Shown one piece after another: positions 22,693 to 29,557 of a stretch of DNA of 62,250 bases; position 1 is the first letter of the stretch, and every line of letters starts with the position of its first letter. The notes below the pieces were generated by a model that searched no databases, was not told where the DNA came from, and saw only the letters and a program-made list of their open reading frames with translations. The stretch comes from ChocPot-Mid sp043804925 (lineage in GTDB: Bacteria; Bacteroidota; Ignavibacteria; Kapaibacteriales; UBA2268): contig JAZDIP010000051.1 in NCBI GenBank assembly GCA_043804925.1, forward strand, positions 1 through 62,250, written 5' to 3'. The position numbers were made by a program, and so were the translations under genes.

Positions 22693-24421
22693 CGCACTTC
22701 ACCAAAAACATAATCGCTACCCCTGTCTGTATCCCGAATACATTGTGCGTTGTACCTGCAATTTTCGGGTTTGCCCTTACGTCGCTTTTTGTGTCAACAA
22801 TATAACAATAATCAAATTCCTGCTCGATTATTTTCCTGAATCCGTCAAATGTCCTGCTGTTTATAAAAGATCGGTTTGTGATTAATGCAATGATGCCGTT
22901 CTTGTCTATCCTGTCCATAGCCCATCGGTAAAACCTTGCGTACATGTCGTACATTTTTGTTTTTTGTGCGGTGCTGTTGGCTATGTATGTCGCTTTTATG
23001 CGTTTGTCAATTTCGGGGTATTCCCTGTTTTTGTTGTTTTCGTTTTCGTTAAGCTGGTTGGCATTGTATGGCGGATTGCCGATTATAACGGAAATTTTTC
23101 TTTCGTTTTGTTTTTTGATTCTTTCGCGGTTTTCCACTCCAAGCCCAAAGTCCATGCCCTCTTGCTTTCCGGCGAATGTAAAGCCGAGGTTGTCGAGTGT
23201 GTCCACAAAGCAGATGTTTTTGAACTCTTCGTATTTGCCCATTTTTTGCTTATATGTATATTCAATGTTCAGGTTCGCAATGTAGTAGGGCAGTATTTCG
23301 ACTTCGTTAGCGTGAATTTCGTTTTTGTATTTGTAATCGAGTTTGCTTTTGGGCAGGTACTCGATTAGTTCCGTTATGTAAGTGCCTGTGCCTGTCGCAG
23401 GGTCTAAGATTTCCACATTTTTGTCCTGAAGCATTTTGCCGAAGTGACGATAGCAAAGGTAGTCGGCAGATTCGAGCATGAAGCGTACAATTTCGTTTGG
23501 CGTATAGACAACTCCCAAGCGGTCTGCTTTTTTCGGGCTGTATGCCTTGTAAAAATTTTCGTAAATGACTTTAAGGAACTTTTGCTTTTCGCTGTGGTTG
23601 GCAATTCCCGAAGCACGGGACTTAATAATCGAATAGTAATGATGCACGTTTTCGAGGAAATTCCTTTTCGTTGTGCCGTGGAAAAAAGTGTTCAAAACTC
23701 CCTCAAGTTGTCGTGCAATATTGTTTTCGCGGTGGAATTGGTTTTCGTCGAATACGGTATTGAAAATATCTTCTGTCAGGATGTGCTGAACCAGCATTTC
23801 GCGGACATCTTCGAGAGCCATATCGGGATTAATGACCTGCTTGCAAAGGGTATAGAATTCATCTCTTGACTTAATGTATTTTTTATTTGTTTTTGCCTGT
23901 TCTTCGATTAAATCCCTGAGTGCTTCGGCTACGCGGGGAATATCTTCCTTGAATTTGTTGATTGCCTCACGGAAATCACGGACTTCGGGTTTTTCGTAAC
24001 TGATAAATTCGTTAAGGATTTTTTCGAGTGCGGTCGGGTCGTCCATGTCCACACGCTCTACTGCGATACCGCCCTGATAAAGGACTGCGGTTTTGGAATC
24101 TTCGAATAAGATGTTATCGTTCGGATAGCCCTTGTCGAATTTTCTTTGGATTTCTATATCTATATCATCGGCTTCGTCTTTGCTTTCCCAATAGCCCCAA
24201 TCGAGACGCAGGGAATCTTTGACAGTTCCGTCAGGTCTTACGAGTTTGCCTTTTGAGGTTTTATATTCAAGTTCGGGAATGAGGAAGAAATCTTTTTTCT
24301 TGCAGTATTCATTCAGCAGATTTTGAAATGGAATTCTAATGGTTGTTTCTTTTGAGGAGCCGCCGAATTGAATCAGCCGTTCGACTTCCTTATAGTAATT
24401 TTCAATCAGAAATCTTGACAT
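22682..24421 (-). CDS. restriction-modification enzyme, N-terminal part (nuclease and N6-adenine methyltransferase)
   Basis: A 579-residue frame from a type ISP/IIG-like single-chain restriction-modification enzyme lacking a helicase. Residues ~60-85 give a PD-(D/E)XK-like nuclease core (RPDGTVKDSLRLDWGYWESK). A helical spacer follows. Residues ~305-480 form the adenine methyltransferase, with motif I ILDPATGTGTY (~341) and motif IV IIGNPPYNANQ (~457). The frame ends GVAIMFLVKCDGK, where intact homologs continue into KIYYFTL, found here at 20650. The stop codon is supplied by the inserted segment. Nuclease and methylase domains look intact, but the specificity region is on a separate frame. 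Confidence 0.88.
   Translation of the reverse strand: MSRFLIENYYKEVERLIQFGGSSKETTIRIPFQNLLNEYCKKKDFFLIPELEYKTSKGKLVRPDGTVKDSLRLDWGYWESKDEADDIDIEIQRKFDKGYPNDNILFEDSKTAVLYQGGIAVERVDMDDPTALEKILNEFISYEKPEVRDFREAINKFKEDIPRVAEALRDLIEEQAKTNKKYIKSRDEFYTLCKQVINPDMALEDVREMLVQHILTEDIFNTVFDENQFHRENNIARQLEGVLNTFFHGTTKRNFLENVHHYYSIIKSRASGIANHSEKQKFLKVIYENFYKAYSPKKADRLGVVYTPNEIVRFMLESADYLCYRHFGKMLQDKNVEILDPATGTGTYITELIEYLPKSKLDYKYKNEIHANEVEILPYYIANLNIEYTYKQKMGKYEEFKNICFVDTLDNLGFTFAGKQEGMDFGLGVENRERIKKQNERKISVIIGNPPYNANQLNENENNKNREYPEIDKRIKATYIANSTAQKTKMYDMYARFYRWAMDRIDKNGIIALITNRSFINSRTFDGFRKIIEQEFDYCYIVDTKSDVRANPKIAGTTHNVFGIQTGVAIMFLVKCDGK
22698..22717. repeat. 20-bp direct repeat A (original site in the restriction gene)
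   Basis: The in-gene copy of the sequence also found at 21716-21735. The two copies bracket 962 bases that contain DUF559 copy 3 and its palindromes. Confidence 0.85.
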
Positions 24422-24509
24422 AGCAAATGATAAATAATGAATGAATTACAAAAAATCAAATTTACGAAAAAATGAGTGAATATAAATAAGATACTGAGAT
24501 TCCACATAT

Positions 24510-24545
24510 AAAAAAAACGCCCGGAAAATAAATTCCCCGGACGTT
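24510..24545 (-). terminator. sucC terminator
   Basis: On the minus strand the 9-bp stem AACGTCCGG/CCGGGCGTT (one G-U pair) is followed by seven T's. It begins about 50 bases past the sucC stop. Confidence 0.9.
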
Positions 24546-24553
24546 TATTTGTT

Positions 24554-24580
24554 GCTGTCAGTTGTAACAACTAACAGAAC
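24554..24580. repeat. GTTCTGT...ACAG palindromic intergenic repeat, copy 1
   Basis: Minus-strand reading GTTCTGTTAGTTGTTACAAC followed by TGACAGC. Related palindromes lie at 29476-29501 and 43574-43600. Confidence 0.6.
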
Positions 24581-24593
24581 GAGAACTCTTAAC

Positions 24594-25838
24594 TTACTTT
24601 ACAGCTGAAACAACCTCTGTTACTTTCTTTGCCGCATCTGCAAAGTTCATTGCTACTTTGAACTGCATGCCTGATTTTTTCAGTGTTTCCGCACCTTCTA
24701 CGGCATTTGTTCCGTCAAGGCGGACAATAACGGGAATGTTGACTTTTACTTCCTGCAATGCTTGAACGATACCATCAGCAACTTTGTCGCAACGGACTAT
24801 GCCACCAAAGATATTAATCAAAACAGCTTTTACATTCTTGTCGCTCATCATAATTCTGAAAGCGTTGGCTATTCTTTCGGGATTTGCTCCACCACCTACA
24901 TCGAGGAAGTTTGCAGGTTCGCCGCCCGATAGTTTAATCAAGTCCATTGTGGACATTGCAAGTCCTGCACCGTTGACCATACAACCGACATTTCCGTCCA
25001 GTTTGATATAGTTCAAATCAAATTTTGAAGCTTCGACTTCGAGAGCATCTTCTTCGGATATATCCCTGAGTGTTTCATAATCCAAATGACGGAACATAGC
25101 ATTGTCATCAAAATTTATTTTGGCATCGAGTGCTATCATTTTCCCGTCTGTTGTTAAAACGAGCGGATTAATTTCAAGCAAACTGCAATCCAATTCATCA
25201 TAAGCTTTAACTAAATTTGTAATAAAAGGAATGAAATTTTTCAAAGCTTCTCCGCTTAAACCAAGACCGAAAGCAAGACGTCTCGCCTGATAGGATTGAA
25301 ATCCCAGTTTCGGGTCAACAGCTTCTTTTAAAATTTTCTCTGGTGTTTCTGCGGCTACTTTCTCTATTTCTACTCCGCCTTCGGTAGATACCATAATAGT
25401 ATTCATACCAATTTGACGGTCGAGAACAATACCTGCATAAAATTCTTTTGCAATACTGCAACCTTCTTCGACCAACATTCGTCTAACGACAGAACCACCG
25501 GCTCCGGTTTGTATTGTTACAAGTTTGTTGTTCAGCATTTTATCTGCAATTTCGTATGCCTGATGAGCAATATCTCCATTGAACAGAACGTTTACACCAC
25601 GTAATGGCTTATCATTAAAGCTGATTTCGTTGTTCGTTTCGATATCGTGAACGATACCTTTGCCTCTGCCTCCGGCATGTACCTGAGCTTTAACAACAAT
25701 TGCCTTACTGCCTTGCTGAACAAAATTTTCGTATGCAATTTTTCCTGCTTCATCAGCTGAGAAAACCACATGGCTTTTAAGAACGGGAACATTGAATTTT
25801 CTTAAAAGTTCTTTTGCCTGATACTCATGAATTTTCAT
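24594..25838 (-). CDS. sucC: succinyl-CoA synthetase (ADP/GDP-forming) beta subunit
   Basis: A 414-residue protein. It catalyses succinyl-CoA + NDP + Pi to succinate + NTP + CoA in the citric acid cycle together with SucD. The ATP-grasp domain starts MKIHEYQAKELLRKFNVPV and includes VVKAQVHAGGRGKG (~48-61). The C-terminal CoA-ligase-like domain carries NGAGLAMSTMDLIKLSGGEP and FLDVGGGA (~308). INIFGGIVRCD (~341) is the classic beta-subunit motif. It is slightly longer than E. coli SucC (388), as is common. sucD is not adjacent. It has its own terminator. Confidence 0.97.
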   Translation of the reverse strand: MKIHEYQAKELLRKFNVPVLKSHVVFSADEAGKIAYENFVQQGSKAIVVKAQVHAGGRGKGIVHDIETNNEISFNDKPLRGVNVLFNGDIAHQAYEIADKMLNNKLVTIQTGAGGSVVRRMLVEEGCSIAKEFYAGIVLDRQIGMNTIMVSTEGGVEIEKVAAETPEKILKEAVDPKLGFQSYQARRLAFGLGLSGEALKNFIPFITNLVKAYDELDCSLLEINPLVLTTDGKMIALDAKINFDDNAMFRHLDYETLRDISEEDALEVEASKFDLNYIKLDGNVGCMVNGAGLAMSTMDLIKLSGGEPANFLDVGGGANPERIANAFRIMMSDKNVKAVLINIFGGIVRCDKVADGIVQALQEVKVNIPVIVRLDGTNAVEGAETLKKSGMQFKVAMNFADAAKKVTEVVSAVK

Positions 25839-26155
25839 ATTCTTCTCATTGTATAATTTATAATATTAATTTTATGATTTCAAAAATGTTTTTTGACAAT
25901 TCTACAAAATGCAAATTAATGCAAAGCTATTAAATAAAGTAATAAAAATCAAAAATTAATCATTCATAATTTCATTGCTTTATCTCAAGTGTTGTTTTTT
26001 TGTCCTTCTGAGCTTGCCGAAGGACGATTCAGTAGCAATCTATAACCAAAAGCAAAAAAGCATAATACAGAAAAATATTAATTTTGACAATTATCAGATA
26101 ATTGTTTAAATTGGCATTATTAAAGATTATTCATGTTTTTATTGTGAGGTATTTA
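25839..26155. other. intergenic stretch between divergent sucC and a lipoprotein gene
   Basis: 317 bases, AT-rich, presumed to hold both promoters. The only structured element seen is the palindrome at 26002-26025. No open frame of note. Confidence 0.5.
26002..26025. repeat. REP-like palindrome
   Basis: GTCCTTC (26002-26008) and GAAGGAC (26019-26025) enclose TGAGCTTGCC. This short palindrome type occurs between genes in many bacterial genomes. Confidence 0.6.
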
Positions 26156-26881
26156 ATGAAAAAATTATTTTTATTTTCGTATGCAGTTTTCATAGCAATG
26201 ATATTGTTCTCCTGCTCCGAAACTACCGAACCATCGGATGACCCGAACGTAAAAGTTATTGCCCAAATGACAAGCAATTTAGTGGATGTCAATGCTATCA
26301 GGGCAAAAAGACCGGACATCCAAGCAAGTACAATTGATTCGATAGTTATAAAAGATTTTAGAATTTTACTTTCAAGATTAAAGTTTCAATCCAAGACCGG
26401 CGACAATGACCCGAATTATGATGACCATGAAATGAAAGCAGGACCTTTTCTAATGAATCTGGATTCAACCGGCAAAGCTTTTACATTGGCAAATGGTACA
26501 ATACCGGAAGGGACTTACAGTAAAATCAAATTTGAACTGCACAGATTTTCTACAGACGAAGCAGAAACATACGTAAATGACGCCATTTATGGAGATTTTG
26601 CAACTATTTACAGATATTCTTTTATAATTAAAGGGATTATTTACGAAAATGCTTCAGCAGAAGAATTTACATTTAATGGTACCGTAACAGCTAATTTAAT
26701 GCTTGATTTTGAACCGGAAATCACATTTGAAGAAGGTGAAAATTACACAATAGCTTTGGATATTGACCCGAATTTAGCATTTATTAGCGGGAATTCTCTA
26801 CTTGACCCAAGAGTTCAAAAAGATGCAAATGATATTGAAAATAATCTAAAGGACATATTCAAATCAGTAAAGAAAAAATAA
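26156..26881 (+). CDS. lipoprotein, DUF4382-like
   Basis: A 241-residue protein from ATG 26156, preceded by GAGG (26146-26149); an upstream in-frame TTG is disregarded. The signal peptide MKKLFLFSYAVFIAMILFSC ends at a lipobox-like cysteine. The mature part is a beta-rich domain (IDSIVIKDFRILLSRLKF, LDSTGKAFTLANGTIPEGTY, SKIKFELHRF) similar to DUF4382-type envelope proteins. It ends with a helical, charged segment. It probably faces the periplasm or the surface; function unknown. Monocistronic. Confidence 0.65.
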   Translation: MKKLFLFSYAVFIAMILFSCSETTEPSDDPNVKVIAQMTSNLVDVNAIRAKRPDIQASTIDSIVIKDFRILLSRLKFQSKTGDNDPNYDDHEMKAGPFLMNLDSTGKAFTLANGTIPEGTYSKIKFELHRFSTDEAETYVNDAIYGDFATIYRYSFIIKGIIYENASAEEFTFNGTVTANLMLDFEPEITFEEGENYTIALDIDPNLAFISGNSLLDPRVQKDANDIENNLKDIFKSVKKK

Positions 26882-27116
26882 AACAAAAATAAATTAAATT
26901 TTTAAGCAATAATTGTTTTGTCTTGAAATAAAGTGATAAAAAATTAGTGTAAAAAAGATTGTAAATATAATTTTTCTTTTCAAAACCAAACAATTAAAAC
27001 TATATTCCTCTACAGTAATTTAGTTTGTCTGATTAGATATATTTTGGTAATTTTGAGATTCTTTAATTTTAATAAAACTAAAAGAATTAATAACTTTTTA
27101 AGATAGGGATTTTTAA

Positions 27117-27980
27117 ATGAATAAAATTGTAGAAGCAAGATTTTTAGCTCCCGATGTCAAGCTTTTTAGAATAGAAGCCCCGAAGATTGCCGAAAAACGC
27201 AAACCAGGGCAGTTTATAATTTTAAGAGTGCATAAAAACGGTGAGCGGATTCCTCTTACTATTGCCGATTCAAGTAACGATGATGGTACAATTACAATTA
27301 TCGTTCAGGGAATCGGAAAAACAACAAAGCATTTGAATACTATGGAAGCAGGAGATGAAATAGTTGATTTGGTCGGTCCTTTAGGCAAACCTTCGCATAT
27401 AGAGAATTTCGGAACTGCTGTCAGCATAGGGGGCGGCGTTGGAACTGCCATTGCCTTTCCAACGGCAAAGGCATTGAAAGATGCCGGAAATCACGTAATC
27501 AGTATAATCGGCGGAAGAACAAAAGAATTTGTAATTCTTGAAGATGAAATGAAAGAAGTCTGCGATGAAGTTTTCCCTACAACCGATGATGGTTCATACG
27601 GATTTCACGGTTTTGTAACTCAAAAACTTCAGCAGTTGTTCGACGAAGGAAGAAAAATTGATTTCGTTTTGGCAATTGGTCCAATTCCCATGATGAAAGC
27701 CGTTGCCGATGTTACCCGTCCTTATGGAATTCAAACAGTTGTTAGTTTGAATCCGATAATGGTTGACGGTACAGGTATGTGTGGCGGATGCAGGGCATTG
27801 GTTGACGGCAAAGTTGTTTTTGTTTGCGTTGACGGACCAGAGTTCGATGCACACAAAGTTGATTTCTCAGTTTTAACTAAGAGAAATAGAATGTATTTAT
27901 CACAAGAAAAGCAGTCCTTGGAAGAATTTCAACATAAATGCAAACTTGATGCAAAGATGGAGGAGGCAGCAAATGGCTGA
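27117..27980 (+). CDS. nfnA: NfnAB ferredoxin-NADP reductase subunit alpha (FAD/[2Fe-2S])
   Basis: A 287-residue protein of the sulfide/dihydroorotate dehydrogenase-like FAD/NAD-binding family. The FAD motif is RIPLTIADSS (~44-53), the nucleotide-binding glycines are SIGGGVGTAIAF (~103), and the [2Fe-2S] cysteines lie in GTGMCGGCRALVDG (~219-232) and FVCVDGPEFD. With NfnB it forms an electron-bifurcating NADH-dependent reduced ferredoxin:NADP+ oxidoreductase in the cytoplasm. The nfnB start overlaps its stop by 8 bases, a strong sign of coupled synthesis. Older annotations call such pairs SudBA or glutamate synthase-like. Confidence 0.88.
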   Translation: MNKIVEARFLAPDVKLFRIEAPKIAEKRKPGQFIILRVHKNGERIPLTIADSSNDDGTITIIVQGIGKTTKHLNTMEAGDEIVDLVGPLGKPSHIENFGTAVSIGGGVGTAIAFPTAKALKDAGNHVISIIGGRTKEFVILEDEMKEVCDEVFPTTDDGSYGFHGFVTQKLQQLFDEGRKIDFVLAIGPIPMMKAVADVTRPYGIQTVVSLNPIMVDGTGMCGGCRALVDGKVVFVCVDGPEFDAHKVDFSVLTKRNRMYLSQEKQSLEEFQHKCKLDAKMEEAANG

Positions 27981-29415
27981 GTTGACTAATAAAGAGAGAA
28001 TGAAAATTCAAAAGCATCACATGCCCGAGCAAGACCCCCTGGTAAGAGCTAAAAACTTTCATGAAGTTAATTTGGGCTATGATATGGCAACTGCAATAGA
28101 AGAAGCGCAAAGATGTATTCAGTGCATAAAAAAACCTTGCGTTGATGGTTGTCCTGTTCGTGTAGATATTCCGGGTTTTATTAAACAAATAGAACTTGGG
28201 AATTTTAAGGAAGCGGCGGCAATATTAAAAAAGGACAATGCTTTACCCGCTGTATGCGGCAGGGTATGCCCACAGGAAGAGCAATGTGAGATTGTCTGCA
28301 CTACCGGGAAAAAGAATGCACCTGTTGCTATTGGTTATCTGGAACGCTGGGCGGCTGATTGGGAAAGACAAAATATCGGTTTGCAAAAACCCGAACTCAA
28401 ACCTAAGACAGGTAAAAAAGTTGCTATCGTCGGCGGAGGTCCCGCAGGTCTTAGCTGTGCAGGTGATTTAATTCAAATGGGACACGATGTTACTGTATTT
28501 GAGGCACTGCATGAAATCGGCGGTGTTCTGATGTATGGCATTCCCGAATTTAGATTACCCAAGGAAATCGTTCAGGCGGAAGTTGACGGCTTAAGGGAAA
28601 TGGGTGTGGAATTCAGGACAAATCAGGTTATTGGTTTAACCGATACAGTTGATGAAATCCTGAAAGAATACGATGCCGCTTTTATTGGTGTAGGTGCGGG
28701 CTTACCATATTTTATCAATATCCCGGGTGAACATTTGAATGGTGTTTACTCTGCCAATGAATATTTGACACGTGTAAATTTAATGAAAGCTTATGATTTT
28801 CCTAATGCAGACACTCCAATGTTTGACATTATGGGTAAAAGAGTCGCCGTTTTCGGCGGCGGAAATACCGCAATGGATGCCGTAAGGACAGCACTTCGTC
28901 TTGGAGCCAAACAGGCAATGATAATTTACAGAAGAACTGAAAAGGAAATGCCGGCAAGAATCGAGGAAATCAAACATGCCAAGGAAGAGGGAGTTGAATT
29001 TTTCCTGCTTCATGCTCCTATCGAATTTATGGGAACTGAAGACGGTTGGCTTTCGGGTGTAAAATTACAGGAAATGGAATTAGGCGAACCGGATGCTTCA
29101 GGCAGAAGAAGACCTGTTCCAATTGATGGAGCAATAAAAGACTTCCCGATTGAAGTTGCAGTTGTTGCAATCGGTAACGGCTCCAATCCGATAATCAGCA
29201 AAACAACTCCCGATTTGAAAGTTAACAAATGGGGCAACATACTCGTTGACGAAAAGACAATGAAGACAAACAAAAAAGGCGTTTTCGCAGGCGGCGATAT
29301 TGTAACAGGTGGAGCAACAGTTATTCTTGCTATGGGTGCCGGAAGAACAGCCGCCACGGCAATTGACGAATACCTGAAAAATCCAGATGTCTGGCTTGAA
29401 GAGGTCGAGAGTTAA
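27973..29415 (+). CDS. nfnB: NfnAB subunit beta (GltD-like, NADPH- and Fe-S-binding)
   Basis: A 480-residue protein from ATG 27973 (GGAGGAGG at 27959-27966 is a strong ribosome site; an upstream ATG at 27946 is disregarded). The N-terminal cysteines CIQCIKKPCVDGCPV (~42-56) and CGRVCPQEEQCEIVC (~88-102) bind two [4Fe-4S] clusters. KKVAIVGGGPAGLSCAGDL (~146) binds FAD and RVAVFGGGNTAMDAVRTALR (~290) binds NADPH. It is the homotetrameric GltA/NfnB type. Paired with NfnA it couples NADPH, NADH and ferredoxin pools. No large glutamate synthase gene is nearby, which favours the Nfn reading. Confidence 0.92.
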   Translation: MAELTNKERMKIQKHHMPEQDPLVRAKNFHEVNLGYDMATAIEEAQRCIQCIKKPCVDGCPVRVDIPGFIKQIELGNFKEAAAILKKDNALPAVCGRVCPQEEQCEIVCTTGKKNAPVAIGYLERWAADWERQNIGLQKPELKPKTGKKVAIVGGGPAGLSCAGDLIQMGHDVTVFEALHEIGGVLMYGIPEFRLPKEIVQAEVDGLREMGVEFRTNQVIGLTDTVDEILKEYDAAFIGVGAGLPYFINIPGEHLNGVYSANEYLTRVNLMKAYDFPNADTPMFDIMGKRVAVFGGGNTAMDAVRTALRLGAKQAMIIYRRTEKEMPARIEEIKHAKEEGVEFFLLHAPIEFMGTEDGWLSGVKLQEMELGEPDASGRRRPVPIDGAIKDFPIEVAVVAIGNGSNPIISKTTPDLKVNKWGNILVDEKTMKTNKKGVFAGGDIVTGGATVILAMGAGRTAATAIDEYLKNPDVWLEEVES

Positions 29416-29475
29416 GAGTTGGGAGTTCAGAGTTCTTTGGTTTGTTAGTGCTATAGTTCATTAGTTGAACATTCC

Positions 29476-29501
29476 GTTCTGTCAGTTGTTTCAACTGACA
29501 G
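29476..29501. repeat. GTTCTGT...ACAG palindromic intergenic repeat, copy 2
   Basis: GTTCTGTCAGTTGTTTCAAC followed by TGACAG. It is nearly a perfect palindrome (CTGTCAGTTG against CAACTGACAG). Confidence 0.6.
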
Positions 29502-29510
29502 TTAAAAACA

Positions 29511-29545
29511 AAAAAAGCCCGGCAGATTTACTCCGTCGGGCTTTT
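29511..29545. terminator. bidirectional terminator between nfnB and a secreted protein gene
   Basis: GCCCGGC (29517-29523) pairs with GTCGGGC (29535-29541), with an A-run before and a T-run after. It can serve nfnB on the plus strand and the 970-residue protein on the minus strand. Confidence 0.88.
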
Positions 29546-29557
29546 GTGCGTTAAGGA

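Noticed and set aside
22402..22713. Plus-strand frame across the palindromic units
   Set aside because: It is the opposite strand of the repeat-encoded DUF559 N-terminus; it has no domain.
26002..26025. sucC terminator or regulatory hairpin
   Set aside because: It lies upstream of sucC, not downstream, and is a short palindrome found between genes in many bacteria.
27117..29415. Glutamate synthase (GOGAT)
   Set aside because: The second protein is GltD-like, but no large GltB subunit is present and the partner is an FAD/[2Fe-2S] NfnA protein, so the Nfn complex is the better reading.
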